DNA from: Mycolicibacter engbaekii
Lineage (GTDB): Bacteria; Actinomycetota; Actinomycetes; Mycobacteriales; Mycobacteriaceae
DNA length: 64,000 nt
Direction: 5' to 3'
Assembly: GCF_002101585.1 (NCBI RefSeq)
Contig: NZ_LQOT01000069.1
Span: forward strand, 291,875 to 355,874
Part shown: positions 25,015-34,526 of the stretch, piece after piece
How positions within the stretch are numbered: the first letter of the stretch is position 1
How the letters are laid out: every line of letters begins with the position of its first letter
The notes under the pieces: model-generated
Databases searched by the model: none
Told to the model about the DNA's origin: nothing
What the model saw: the letters and a program-made list of their open reading frames with translations, nothing else
Translations under genes and position numbers: made by a program

Positions 25015-26172
25015 TCACCCCACGCTCAACCCGCGGGCGACGCTGTAGAGCCCCACCAGCCAGCAGGCCAGCGGCGCCAGCGAACCGAGCGCCAGGCCCT
25101 CCAGAACCTCGGCGCCCCGCCGGATCGACACCGACGCCGGGGTGGCGCCGAAACCGAGCGCCGCGGCGGCCAGCGCCACGGCCAGCCCCGCCGGCCACTG
25201 CCGTGCCCCGCTGAACGACGCGCCCAGCAACGCGATCCCCAGCGTGGCGGTACCACCGGCGACCAGCGCCGCGATGTGGACGCCGTCGCTGTGCGAACGG
25301 GCGCGCAGCGCCAACGCCGCACCGGCCGCCGCCGCGAACACCACACCGGTCGCCCGCGGCGTCCCGGCGACCGGTGCCGCGGCGATCACTCCGGCGGTGC
25401 CCAGCACCACCAGCCCCGACGCCACCGCCACCAACCCGGTCAACAGATCGTGCGCCTGACCGGCCCGGGCGACGGCTGCCTGCGGGCTGCGGGACAACCC
25501 GGTGGCCGCGGCGGCAACGCGGTCGGCGATGCGGGTCAGCCAGAGACCGGCGCCCGCCGCCACAACGGCCAGCCGTGCCAGGCCGGACCCGCTCAGCGCG
25601 ACGGCCGTGGCCGCGACCGCCGCCAGCACCATCAGCCCGGCCAGACAGCACAACATGGTGCGAACCGGTGCACCGCAGCCGCTCGGCGGAACGGTCAGCA
25701 GGGCCACCGTTCCCGCCGCCGCGAACGCCAACAACAGGTTGGGGGCGCCGGGCCCGCCGGGGACGGCCACGAAACCGGCTACCCCGGCCAGGCCGCTCGC
25801 CGCCAGCGCGGCACTGAGCCGGCGTGCCCCTGGACTCCACGGGCGCTGCATCGCCTGAACCGTGGCGGCCAGCCGTTCGGCCGGATCATCGCAATACACC
25901 TGCGGCGCGGGGCATGACGCGTAGGTCAACACCAATGTTGCGCCGTCGCGGATCCCCTGTTGCGACAGGGATTTCGTACCGTCCAGCGCTGCCTTTCCGG
26001 GCTCGCAGAGGCGATAGGGGCGCAGCGGCGGCGGGTCCGCCCCGGGTGGCAACACGTCCACAACAGCGGGGATCAGCGACGCGACCGGAACGCCGGACGG
26101 CAGGGCAAGGTCGGCGTGCGCGCGGTCGGTGTATATCGCCACGCGGCGCAGGCCGGAATCCGGAGTGGACAC
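25015..26172 (-). CDS. eccD4: ESX-4 membrane channel protein EccD4 (short form)
   Basis: A 385-residue EccD. Residues 1-85 are the ubiquitin-like cytoplasmic domain (RRVAIYTDRAHADLALPSG, SLSQQGIRDGATLVLT); the rest is membrane. I count about nine membrane helices, ending in LEGLALGSLAPLACWLVGLYS, whereas EccD normally has eleven and ~460-510 residues. GTG at 26172 is the start, at the conserved N-terminus; the frame upstream is non-coding. EccD forms the lipid-filled membrane vestibule of ESX machines. It is divergent from eccC4. Confidence 0.88.
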   Translation of the reverse strand: MSTPDSGLRRVAIYTDRAHADLALPSGVPVASLIPAVVDVLPPGADPPPLRPYRLCEPGKAALDGTKSLSQQGIRDGATLVLTYASCPAPQVYCDDPAERLAATVQAMQRPWSPGARRLSAALAASGLAGVAGFVAVPGGPGAPNLLLAFAAAGTVALLTVPPSGCGAPVRTMLCCLAGLMVLAAVAATAVALSGSGLARLAVVAAGAGLWLTRIADRVAAAATGLSRSPQAAVARAGQAHDLLTGLVAVASGLVVLGTAGVIAAAPVAGTPRATGVVFAAAAGAALALRARSHSDGVHIAALVAGGTATLGIALLGASFSGARQWPAGLAVALAAAALGFGATPASVSIRRGAEVLEGLALGSLAPLACWLVGLYSVARGLSVG

Positions 26173-26286
26173 GTCGCGTTCCCCTTTCGCCCTCGATGGG
26201 GCGACGCTACGGCCCCGTCGGAGCACGGGCTTGCGGCTATCCACAGCCGAGTTGCGGGTTCCCGCGGAGCTTCCTACCGTGTGCCG

Positions 26287-29200
26287 ATGACCGGTCCCGC
26301 TGCGTGCGTGACTCCGCCGGCGCCGCCGCCGCAGAACGAAATCACTGTCGCTGCACCGCCATCGGTTCGCGATGGCGACCATCGGATGATCCTGGCCCGG
26401 CTGCTGCCGGTCGGGGCGGCCGTGGCCATGCTCGCCGTCACCGTCATCGCCCACCGGGCCGGGGTGAGCGCCCTACGCAGCCCGGTAGCCGTGTTACCGG
26501 TGATGATGCTCAGCTCGGCGGTCGCCCTCGCAGTGGCGGGGCGCAATCGTTCGGGCGGCAACGGCATCGATGAGGACCGCCAAAGCTATCTGGCCTATCT
26601 GAGCCGGCTGCGCGGCGCCGTCACCGAAAGCGCTGCGGCCCAAGCGGAATTTGCGCGGTGGTCACATCCTGACCCGGACGTCCTGTGGCAGCTCACCGGT
26701 GGGCCCCGGCAGTGGGAGCGCGAGCCCGCCGATCCGGCATTCGGCTCAGCGCGGGTGGGCGTCGGGCCGGCCGTGCCGGCCAGTCGACTGGTCGCGCCCG
26801 CGCATGACCCGGCGCGCCGGGCCGACCCGGTCACCGATGCGGCGCTGCAACGATTTCTCGACAGCTATGCCACGGTGCCCGACCTGCCGATCACGCTGCC
26901 GGTGCTGGGCGCCGAGCCGTTGCTGCTGGACGGCGACGCCGACCGGGTAGGCGGCCTGCTGCGCGCACTGATCTGCCAGCTCGCCGTCCTGCACGCCCCC
27001 GCCGTGCTGGCGATCGCCGCGGTCACCAGTTCGCGCCAACATGACTGGGACTGGCTGAAATGGCTTCCCCACCACCAGCACCCGTCGGCATCCGGGGGAG
27101 TGCTGCTGCTGACCTATCCCGACCTGGCGGCCGCCGAAAGCGACCTTGCGGGCCGCCGGGCCGTGGTGATCAGTGACGACCCGGCAGGTCTGCGGGTGGC
27201 CGAGGCAGGAGCGCGCGGCGCCGCTCGCCGCCTGGCCGTGTCGGCAACAACGCTGCACGACCGCGACGGCCGTCTCGGCCGGCCGGACTACCTGAGCCTG
27301 CCCGATGCGACGGTGTGCGCTGCGCGACTGGCCGGGTGCCGGGCGGCCGGCTCCGGCCGCGGCGACCGGGGGTGGGCTGCGCTGCTGGGCATCGACACCG
27401 TCGACGGCTTTGACCCGCCGGCCGCCTGGGCGGGCGCGGCGGCGCAGCGGTTGTGCGTTCCCATCGGCACCGACGACGCCGCCGGCCCGGTGCTGCTGGA
27501 CATCAAAGAGGCCGCCGAGCGGGGCAGCGGTCCGCACGGACTGTGTATCGGCGCCACCGGATCCGGGAAATCGGAGTTTCTGCGCACCCTGGTCCTGGGC
27601 ATGGTGGCGCGTCACTCGCCTGAGGACCTGAACCTGGTCCTGGTCGACTTCAAAGGCGGCGCAACCTTCCTCGGATTCTCCCAGGCCCGCCACGTCAGTG
27701 CCGTCATCACCAATCTCGCCGAGGAGGCGCCGCTGGTCGACCGGATGCGCGACGCACTGGCCGGAGAGCTGCAGCGCCGCCAGCAGCAGCTGCGCGATGC
27801 CGGGCTGCCCGGCGTGGCCGCATACCGGCAGGCGCGCGTGACGCAGCCGCAGCTACCGGCCCTGCCGGCACTGCTGCTCATCGTCGACGAGTTCTCCGAA
27901 CTGCTGCACCGCCACCCCGACCTCCTTGACACCTTCGTCGTGATCGGCCGGCTGGGCCGGTCGCTGGGAATCCACCTGCTGCTGGCCAGCCAGCGCCTCG
28001 AGGAGGGCAGGCTGCGCGGGCTGGAAGCGCACCTGTCCTACCGGGTGTGCCTGAAGACGATGTCCGCCGCCGAATCCCGGATCGTCTTGGGCACCACGGC
28101 TGCGCACGACCTGGAGAACACCCCCGGTCTGGGGTTTCTGCGCACTGCCGACGGCACCGTACGGCGATTCCAGACGGCCTATGTCTCCGGTGTGTGCCCG
28201 CGCCCCCTGCCGGCGCCCACCGCGGTAGCGCCGTTCACCGCCGCGCCGATTCACCGCCCCGCCGCCGCACCCGATCCAGGCGCGCGCACCGTGATGCAGG
28301 CGATGCTGCACCGGGTGTCCGGGCACGGCGCCCAAGCGCGCCGAATCTGGCTGGCACCCTTAGGCGATTCCCCGGACCTGGGATCGGTGTTGCGCAGTAA
28401 CCCAGCTACGCACCTGAGCGTTCCCGTCGGCGTCGTCGACCGGCCATTCGAGCAGCGGCGCACCGCCTTGTGCGTCCGGCTCGACGGCGCTGCCGGACAC
28501 GTCGCGGTGGTCGGCGCGCCGCAATCGGGCAAGTCGACCGCCCTGTGCACCCTGATCGCCGCACTGTGTGCCACCCACGATGCGGCCCGGGTCGTGTTCT
28601 ACTGCCTGGACTTCGGCGGCGGCATGCTTGCGGGCCTCGACGCCGTGCCGCAGGTGGGCGCGGTGGCCGACCGTGCGCACCCCGATCTGGTCGGGCGGAT
28701 GGTCGCCGAACTGCAGGCCGTGGTGGCGCGCCGCGAAACCGGCGCCGACCGCGATGCGGAAGGGCGGGGCCCGGCCCCCGACGTCTTCCTGGTGATCGAC
28801 GGATGGGCTGCGCTGTGCCGCGAATTCGACGTGGAAGCTGCGATCGTCGCGCTGGCCGCCGGCGGACTGTCCCACGGCGTGCACGTGGTGCTGGCCGCGT
28901 CGCGGTGGGCCGAGGTGCGGCCCGCCCTGCGCGACCTCATCGGCAGCCGCATCGAGCTGCGTCTGGGAGATCCCGCCGAATCCGAACTGGACCGCCGGCA
29001 AGCCCAGCAGGTGCCGCAGGATCGGCCCGGGCGCGGTCTGACCGCCGAGGGCATGCACATGCGGCTCGCCCGGCCCGAAAACTGGTCGCCGCTGCGGCAT
29101 CCTGACGGTGTCGTCGCCGCGCCGATCCGGTTACTGCCGGCTGTGGTGGCGCCCGCAGATGTGGCCGCGGCCGCCGCCGGGCTGCCGGTACTGGGCATCG

Positions 29201-29856
29201 GTGAACCTGAACTGGCCGCCGTGGCGCTGGATTTCGGCCGGCAACCGCACCTGCTGATCCTGGGCGAGAGCGAGTGCGGCAAGACCTCGGCGCTGCGCAC
29301 GCTGTGCCGGGAGCTGGTTCGCGCCCACACCGCCGAGCAGGCCCAACTGCTGGTGGTCGACTACCGCCGCGGCCTGCTCGAGGTGGTGCCGCCCGGGCAC
29401 CTGGGCGGCTACGCGGTAACCGCGCCGATGCTCAGGAGCCTATTGGCGGACGTGACCGCGCAGCTGTCCGCACGGTTACCCGGCGCCGGCCTCGCCCCGC
29501 AGCAGCTACGCGCCCGGTCCTGGTGGTCGGGCCCGCAGTGGTTTGTGGTGGTCGACGACCACGACCTGGTGACCGCGGGCTCCGGCAATCCGCTGACGCC
29601 GCTGCTGGACTACCTGCCCTACGCCGGCGATGTCGGGCTGCACCTGATCGTGGCGTGCCGCACCGGCGGTGCGGCCCGGTCGGCGTATGAGCCGACGCTG
29701 ACCGCGCTGTCCGATCTGGGCGCGATGCGGCTGGCGATGAGCGGCGCGGAGGCCCCCGGGGGCTGGGGGCGAACCGCCGACCTGCCGGCCGGGCGCGGCA
29801 CTTTGACCACGCGGGCCGACGGGCCGCGGCTGATCCAGGTGACCTGGGATCCATGA
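26287..29856 (+). CDS. eccC4: ESX-4 FtsK/SpoIIIE-type ATPase EccC4
   Basis: A 1189-residue motor of ESX-4. Two membrane helices (about 38-57 and 67-85) are followed by three P-loop domains: Walker A GATGSGKS at ~422, GAPQSGKS at ~743 and GESECGKT at ~993, with matching Walker B strands LLLIVDEF, VFLVIDG and FVVVDDHD. EccC recognises Esx substrates and drives secretion. All three nucleotide sites keep their lysine. The start is ATG 26287 (a GTG at 26281 is possible). Its stop overlaps the next ATG. Confidence 0.95.
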   Translation: MTGPAACVTPPAPPPQNEITVAAPPSVRDGDHRMILARLLPVGAAVAMLAVTVIAHRAGVSALRSPVAVLPVMMLSSAVALAVAGRNRSGGNGIDEDRQSYLAYLSRLRGAVTESAAAQAEFARWSHPDPDVLWQLTGGPRQWEREPADPAFGSARVGVGPAVPASRLVAPAHDPARRADPVTDAALQRFLDSYATVPDLPITLPVLGAEPLLLDGDADRVGGLLRALICQLAVLHAPAVLAIAAVTSSRQHDWDWLKWLPHHQHPSASGGVLLLTYPDLAAAESDLAGRRAVVISDDPAGLRVAEAGARGAARRLAVSATTLHDRDGRLGRPDYLSLPDATVCAARLAGCRAAGSGRGDRGWAALLGIDTVDGFDPPAAWAGAAAQRLCVPIGTDDAAGPVLLDIKEAAERGSGPHGLCIGATGSGKSEFLRTLVLGMVARHSPEDLNLVLVDFKGGATFLGFSQARHVSAVITNLAEEAPLVDRMRDALAGELQRRQQQLRDAGLPGVAAYRQARVTQPQLPALPALLLIVDEFSELLHRHPDLLDTFVVIGRLGRSLGIHLLLASQRLEEGRLRGLEAHLSYRVCLKTMSAAESRIVLGTTAAHDLENTPGLGFLRTADGTVRRFQTAYVSGVCPRPLPAPTAVAPFTAAPIHRPAAAPDPGARTVMQAMLHRVSGHGAQARRIWLAPLGDSPDLGSVLRSNPATHLSVPVGVVDRPFEQRRTALCVRLDGAAGHVAVVGAPQSGKSTALCTLIAALCATHDAARVVFYCLDFGGGMLAGLDAVPQVGAVADRAHPDLVGRMVAELQAVVARRETGADRDAEGRGPAPDVFLVIDGWAALCREFDVEAAIVALAAGGLSHGVHVVLAASRWAEVRPALRDLIGSRIELRLGDPAESELDRRQAQQVPQDRPGRGLTAEGMHMRLARPENWSPLRHPDGVVAAPIRLLPAVVAPADVAAAAAGLPVLGIGEPELAAVALDFGRQPHLLILGESECGKTSALRTLCRELVRAHTAEQAQLLVVDYRRGLLEVVPPGHLGGYAVTAPMLRSLLADVTAQLSARLPGAGLAPQQLRARSWWSGPQWFVVVDDHDLVTAGSGNPLTPLLDYLPYAGDVGLHLIVACRTGGAARSAYEPTLTALSDLGAMRLAMSGAEAPGGWGRTADLPAGRGTLTTRADGPRLIQVTWDP

Positions 29857-31025
29857 GCGCCGGGCATCGGGCGGTGATCGAGGCCGGGCCCGTCACCATT
29901 CGGCGGCTCTGCTGCGGCGGCGCCGAGGCGGCCGGTGCCGGCGCGGCGGTGGAATGGATCGACGACCCGGTCGGGCTGGTGGACGGGCAACCGGTCGCGG
30001 TGCCCGAGCTGCTGCGCGACGTGCTGGCCTGCGCCCCGCCCCCGGTGTCGAGGGAGCTCATACACCCGGCGTGGTGGCCGCAACGACGCGTGGCGGCGCT
30101 CACCGCGGCCGCCGGCGGCGTGCCGGTGCGCACCCGGTCGCGGGCTACGGTGCTGGCCGGCGCAGCCGGTGCCGCAGCGGTCGTGGAGATCGCCGCCGGC
30201 CTGGTGGCCGTCACCGGAACCGGAAACCCCGACATGGTCGCCGAGCCGCGCATCGGCGCCCCCGGCGAGGTCGCCGACGCAGTGGCCCGCCGGGTCCTGG
30301 CGGCGCTGGGAGATCGTCGCGACGGCGTGGTGATCGACGCGCCGGCCGGGGTCGGCGGGGCCCCGGCGCTGGCGCGCATGATCGGCCAGCGGTTGGGGAC
30401 CGAGGTGCGGGTGACCGTGGCCGACGGGCTGCCCCCGGTTCGTCCGGCCGCCGGTACGCCGGTCACCGCTGCGACCGTCGCGAGGCGCCGCCGGCGGCGC
30501 GGCCCGGCTGCCGCGGCACTGGGATTGGCTCTACCGGTCGGCTGGGCGCTGGTGGTGCACCCGGGCGCGGCACCGACCCCCGTGCCCACGTCATATCTGC
30601 TCGACGGCGCGGTGGCGATGCAGGTCCCGGCGGACTGGACGGTCCGGCGGGTCAGCGGTGGGACCGGCTCGGCACGGGTGGAGGTGGCCAATCCGGCCGA
30701 TCCGCATCAGGTGCTGCACCTGACCCAGATGCCGGTCCCGGCCGGCGCGCTGGCCGCCGTCGCCGAAGCGTTGCAGCAGGGATTGCGGCGCGCCCAGGCC
30801 GAGACGCCGGGGGTGTTCGTGGACTTCGATCCGGCCGGTACCAGCGCGGGCCGGCCGGCGGTGACCTACCGCGAGGTGCGCGCCGACCGCCAGATCGCCT
30901 GGGCGGTGCTGGTCGACGGCTCGATCCGGATCGCCATCGGCTGCCAGAGCGGCCCCGGCGGCGCCGACACCGTGCGCGACGTCTGCGAGCAGGCGGTGGC
31001 CTCCGCCCATGCCGCCGGGCGTTGA
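29853..31025 (+). CDS. Type VII secretion-associated membrane protein (Rv3446c-like)
   Basis: A 390-residue protein that in mycobacteria always accompanies ESX-4 (TIGR03931-type). The N-terminal ~185 residues are a soluble domain with an actin/hsp70-like glycine pattern (VGGAPALARMIGQRLG); one membrane helix follows the arginine cluster RRRRRR (about 205-225), then an extracellular domain of ~160 residues with FVDFDPAGTSAGRPAVTY. Function in ESX-4 is not established. Overlaps eccC4 by four bases. Confidence 0.82.
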   Translation: MSAGHRAVIEAGPVTIRRLCCGGAEAAGAGAAVEWIDDPVGLVDGQPVAVPELLRDVLACAPPPVSRELIHPAWWPQRRVAALTAAAGGVPVRTRSRATVLAGAAGAAAVVEIAAGLVAVTGTGNPDMVAEPRIGAPGEVADAVARRVLAALGDRRDGVVIDAPAGVGGAPALARMIGQRLGTEVRVTVADGLPPVRPAAGTPVTAATVARRRRRRGPAAAALGLALPVGWALVVHPGAAPTPVPTSYLLDGAVAMQVPADWTVRRVSGGTGSARVEVANPADPHQVLHLTQMPVPAGALAAVAEALQQGLRRAQAETPGVFVDFDPAGTSAGRPAVTYREVRADRQIAWAVLVDGSIRIAIGCQSGPGGADTVRDVCEQAVASAHAAGR

Positions 31026-31125
31026 CCCCGCCCGTGAAACCGCCCGGTGGGGAACCGGCGGGAACCGGAGCGGGGGCATCGCCGTCGAACTAGGTATCAG
31101 CGAACCGACGACGAGAGGGACCGAT

Positions 31126-31470
31126 GTGGCTACACCTTCCGGGCTGTCCGGATCCACCGGCGGCACCGCGCTTCGCGCCGACTTCGATGTCATGCGCGCC
31201 GTCGCAGCGGCCACCGACGCCCGCAACGAGGAGATCCGGGGCATGCTGCAGGCGTTCGTCGCCCGGATGCGCGCGGTTCCGGAGTCGGTGTGGTCGGGCC
31301 TGGCAGCGGTCCGGTTCCAGGACGTTGTGGATCGCTGGAACGCCGAATCGCTGAACCTGCATCACGCGCTGGCGCGTATCGCCGAGACCATCCGGGGCAA
31401 CGAACGTGCGCTGCGTGAGGTGGCCGAGGCCCACTCGCACCACATCGCCGCCGCCGGCGACGGAATCTGA
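31126..31470 (+). CDS. esxU: ESX-4 WXG100-family protein EsxU
   Basis: A 114-residue four-helix-bundle half with the WxG turn in ESVWSGLAAVRFQDVV (about 60). GTG 31126 is supported by GAGAGGGA just upstream; the longer frame to 31009 overlaps the previous gene. EsxU pairs with EsxT and is probably the ESX-4 substrate or lid. I see no YxxxD/E secretion signal in its C-terminus. Confidence 0.88.
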   Translation: MATPSGLSGSTGGTALRADFDVMRAVAAATDARNEEIRGMLQAFVARMRAVPESVWSGLAAVRFQDVVDRWNAESLNLHHALARIAETIRGNERALREVAEAHSHHIAAAGDGI

Positions 31471-31473
31471 CCG

Positions 31474-31779
31474 GTGCCGGGGATGGACACCGCACTGTCG
31501 TACGACTTCGACGAGATCGAATTCGCTGTCCGCCAGGAGATCCACACGACGGCCGCTCGGCTCAACGGGGCACTGGGGGAGTTGCGGTCGCAGATCGCAC
31601 CGCTGCAACAGGTCTGGACGCGGGAGGCGGCCGGGGCCTACCACGCCGAGCAGCTGCGCTGGCAGCAGGCGGTCGAGGCGCTGAACCAGATCCTGGTCGA
31701 TCTGGGCCGGGCGGTGCGCGACGGCGCCGCTGATGTCGCCGACGCCGATCGCCGCGCCGCGGGAGCCTGGGGGAGGTAG
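31474..31779 (+). CDS. esxT: ESX-4 WXG100-family protein EsxT
   Basis: A ~100-residue partner of EsxU. LSYDFDEIEFAVRQEIHTTAARLN and LRSQIAPLQQVWTREAAGAYHAEQ match mycobacterial EsxT closely; the WxG tripeptide is WTR here, as I recall for EsxT of M. tuberculosis. GTG 31474 three bases after esxU is taken, but ATG at 31483 is equally possible. A strong hairpin at 31797-31841 follows and closes the ESX-4 operon. Confidence 0.88.
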   Translation: MPGMDTALSYDFDEIEFAVRQEIHTTAARLNGALGELRSQIAPLQQVWTREAAGAYHAEQLRWQQAVEALNQILVDLGRAVRDGAADVADADRRAAGAWGR

Positions 31780-31796
31780 GAGAGGCCGCCCCCAAA

Positions 31797-31841
31797 CCGG
31801 TGTGGCCCCCGGGGATGGAGAGCCGTCGGGGGCCACACCGG
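31797..31841 (+). terminator. Stem-loop downstream of esxT
   Basis: Perfect 15-bp stem CCGGTGTGGCCCCCG / CGGGGGCCACACCGG with a 15-base loop that can pair further. No U-tract follows, as usual for mycobacterial terminators. It lies 17 bp after the esxT stop. Confidence 0.7.
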
Positions 31842-31864
31842 GTGAACGCCCCGGCAGCGCCGTT

Positions 31865-31894
31865 TTGACCTGCCCGGATCGCCGCCGGTAAGCT
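31865..31894 (+). promoter_or_regulatory. SigA-type promoter for rplM-rpsI
   Basis: TTGACC (31865-31870), 18-bp spacer, TAAGCT (31889-31894). It lies between the esxT terminator and rplM. This would give a 5' leader of about 150 nt with small stem-loops (GTGCC-TGCG-GGCAC near 31920), so a ribosomal-protein leader is possible. Confidence 0.55.
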
Positions 31895-32054
31895 GCTCCG
31901 TTGGCGTGCGGTGCCTGCGGGCACAGCGGGTCCTCGGGTCAATGTCGGTCGCCGAGAACCACCCCGCCGTCCACGCCGGACCGGCACCCGGATCACACCG
32001 GGATCCGCAAGACCGGGACGACCCGGCTCGAGTTGAAAAGAAGAGGTAAGCGCT

Positions 32055-32498
32055 GTGCCCACCTATGCGCCGAAGGCGGGTGACACCACACGTTCGTGGT
32101 ATGTCATCGACGCCACCGACGTGGTGCTTGGCCGGCTCGCCGTTGCGGCAGCAACCCTGCTGCGCGGCAAGCACAAGCCGACATTCGCACCGAACGTTGA
32201 CGGCGGTGACTTCGTCATCATCATCAACGCCGACAAGGTCGCCATCAGCGGCGACAAACTGCAGAAGAAGATGGCTTACCGCCACTCGGGTTACCCGGGC
32301 GGACTGCGCAAGCGCAGCATCGGCGAGCTGATGGAGACCCGTCCCGACCGTGTCGTGGAGAAGGCGATCCTCGGGATGATCCCGCACAACAAGTTGGGTC
32401 GTCAGATTCAGCGCAAGCTGCACGTCTACGCCGGGCCGGTGCATCCGCACACCGCCCAGCAGCCGATCCCGTTCGAAATCAAGCAGGTGGCGCAATGA
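32055..32498 (+). CDS. rplM: 50S ribosomal protein L13
   Basis: A 147-residue L13: PKAGDTTRSWYVIDATDVVLGRLAV, RGKHKPTFAPNVDGGDFV and GRQIQRKLHVYAGPVHPHTAQQP. GTG start with AAAAGAAGAGG upstream. L13 is an early 23S rRNA binder. The stop overlaps the rpsI ATG. Confidence 0.97.
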   Translation: MPTYAPKAGDTTRSWYVIDATDVVLGRLAVAAATLLRGKHKPTFAPNVDGGDFVIIINADKVAISGDKLQKKMAYRHSGYPGGLRKRSIGELMETRPDRVVEKAILGMIPHNKLGRQIQRKLHVYAGPVHPHTAQQPIPFEIKQVAQ

Positions 32499-32998
32499 CC
32501 GAGACCGCATTTGAAGGTGCTGAGGTCCCCGAGGTCGACGAGACCGTCGTTGAGGTTGTCGAGGACGTAGTGCACGAAGACGCCGCGCCGGCCTACCAGC
32601 CGCACGACCTGGGCCGTCCCATCCAGACCGTGGGCCGCCGCAAGGAGGCCGTGGTCCGGGTGCGCCTGGTGCCCGGCACCGGCAAGTTCAACCTGGACGG
32701 GCGCACGCTCGAGGCCTACTTCCCGAACAAGGTGCACCAGCAGCTGATCAAGGCTCCGCTGGTCACCGTGGACCGGCTGGAAAGCTTCGACGTCTACGCC
32801 CACCTCGACGGCGGCGGTCCGTCCGGCCAGGCCGGGGCGCTGCGTCTGGCGCTGGCCCGCGCGCTGATCCTGGTCCAGCCCGAAGACCGCCCGGCCCTGA
32901 AGAAGGCCGGCTTCCTGACTCGTGACCCCCGGGCCACCGAGCGCAAGAAGTACGGTCTCAAGAAGGCCCGCAAGGCTCCGCAGTACAGCAAGCGCTGA
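32495..32998 (+). CDS. rpsI: 30S ribosomal protein S9
   Basis: A 167-residue S9. The first ~45 residues are an acidic actinobacterial extension; the core begins at QTVGRRKEAVVRVRLVPGTG and ends in the conserved RKAPQYSKR tail that reaches the P-site tRNA. Four-base overlap with rplM. Confidence 0.97.
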   Translation: MTETAFEGAEVPEVDETVVEVVEDVVHEDAAPAYQPHDLGRPIQTVGRRKEAVVRVRLVPGTGKFNLDGRTLEAYFPNKVHQQLIKAPLVTVDRLESFDVYAHLDGGGPSGQAGALRLALARALILVQPEDRPALKKAGFLTRDPRATERKKYGLKKARKAPQYSKR

Positions 32999-33025
32999 TC
33001 TGCGATTGCATTCTGGCAGCGAGTT

Positions 33026-33057
33026 GGGGGTGCCTTCCGCACGCGGAAGGTGCCCCC
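33026..33057 (+). terminator. Intrinsic terminator after rpsI
   Basis: Stem GGGGGTGCCTTCCGC / GCGGAAGGTGCCCCC (15 pairs, two G-U) with a 2-base loop, then TTGCTTTT at 33061-33068. It separates rpsI from glmM. Confidence 0.82.
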
Positions 33058-33143
33058 GGCTTGCTTTTGAGGGTGGTGCTTTTCGGTCCGGCACCGGCGT
33101 GTCGGGCCGGGGGCACGCACGCTCGCGGCGATAAAGGATAGTT

Positions 33144-34475
33144 ATGGGTCGACTTTTCGGCACCGACGGCGTCCGCGGGGTTGCCAACCGCGAGCTGACC
33201 GCCGAGTTGGCGGTTGCGCTGGGCGGCGCCGCGGCGCAACGGCTGTCCACCAGCACCGAGCGCCGGGTCGCCGTCGTCGGCCGCGACCCCCGCGCCAGTG
33301 GCGAGATGCTGGAGGCCGCCGTCATCGCCGGGCTGACCAGCCAAGGCGTCGACGCGCTGCGCGCGGGCGTCCTGCCGACCCCGGCGGTGGCTTATTTGAC
33401 CAGCGCATATGACGCCGATTTCGGGGTGATGATCTCCGCCTCGCACAATCCGATGCCCGATAACGGCATCAAGTTCTTCGGCCCGGGCGGCCACAAGCTC
33501 GACGACGCCACCGAGGACCAGATCGAAGACCTGGTCGCCGCCGGCCCGGGACTGCGCCCGGTCGGCGCCGATCTGGGCCGGGTGGTCGATGCCGCCGACG
33601 CGCTCGAGCGCTACCTGCGCCACGTGAGCGAGGCCAACCCGACCCGGCTGGACGGCCTGACCGTGGTCGTGGACTGCGCGCACGGTGCGGCGTCGCAGGC
33701 AGCGCCGGATGCCTACCGAGCAGCCGGTGCCACCGTGATCGCGATCAACGCCGAACCCACCGGACTCAACATCAACGACGGCTGCGGGTCGACGCATCTG
33801 GAGCCGCTGCGGGCGGCGGTACGTGCCCACGGCGCCGACCTGGGCTTGGCGCACGACGGCGATGCCGACCGGTGCCTGGCGGTGGACGCCGACGGCAACG
33901 TGATCGACGGCGACGCCATCATGGTGGTGCTGGCCCTGGCCATGCGCGACGCGGGCGAACTGGTCGAGGACACCCTGGTCGCGACCGTGATGAGCAACCT
34001 CGGCCTGCACCTGGCGATGCGCGATGCCGGGATTACGGTGCACACCACCGATGTCGGTGATCGCTACGTCCTGGAGCAACTGCGGGCCGGCGGATTCACC
34101 CTCGGCGGCGAGCAGTCCGGTCACATCGTGCTGCCCCAGGTGGCCACCACCGGTGACGGCATCATCACCGGCCTGCGGCTGATGGCTCGAATGGCCCAGA
34201 CCGGGCGCCCGCTGGCCGATCTGGCCGCGGCGATGTGCACGCTGCCGCAGGTGCTGATCAATGTGGAAGTCACCGACAAGGCCGACGCGGTGGGCCATCC
34301 GGCGGTGCGGGAGGCGGTTCGGCGCGCTACCGAGGAGCTCGGCGACACCGGGCGAATCCTGTTGCGGCCCTCCGGTACCGAACAGCTGGTGCGGGTGATG
34401 GTGGAGGCGGCCGACTCAGAGACCGCCCGCCGGGTCGCCGCCGAGGTTGCCGACGTGGTGCGCGCCCGGCGCTGA
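33144..34475 (+). CDS. glmM: Phosphoglucosamine mutase
   Basis: A 443-residue alpha-D-phosphohexomutase: MGRLFGTDGVRGVANRELT, phosphoserine Ser100 in ISASHNPMPDNG, the metal loop DGDADRC, the sugar loop GGEQSGH, and the phosphate loop RPSGTEQLVRVMVEA. It converts glucosamine-6-phosphate to glucosamine-1-phosphate for peptidoglycan precursor synthesis. glmS, which supplies its substrate, is at 41656. AAGGATAG precedes the ATG. Confidence 0.97.
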   Translation: MGRLFGTDGVRGVANRELTAELAVALGGAAAQRLSTSTERRVAVVGRDPRASGEMLEAAVIAGLTSQGVDALRAGVLPTPAVAYLTSAYDADFGVMISASHNPMPDNGIKFFGPGGHKLDDATEDQIEDLVAAGPGLRPVGADLGRVVDAADALERYLRHVSEANPTRLDGLTVVVDCAHGAASQAAPDAYRAAGATVIAINAEPTGLNINDGCGSTHLEPLRAAVRAHGADLGLAHDGDADRCLAVDADGNVIDGDAIMVVLALAMRDAGELVEDTLVATVMSNLGLHLAMRDAGITVHTTDVGDRYVLEQLRAGGFTLGGEQSGHIVLPQVATTGDGIITGLRLMARMAQTGRPLADLAAAMCTLPQVLINVEVTDKADAVGHPAVREAVRRATEELGDTGRILLRPSGTEQLVRVMVEAADSETARRVAAEVADVVRARR

Positions 34476-34526
34476 CTCGGGCGAATCGGCGGGAACCCCG
34501 CTCGCCGTGGCGGCGTCCTACCCCGT

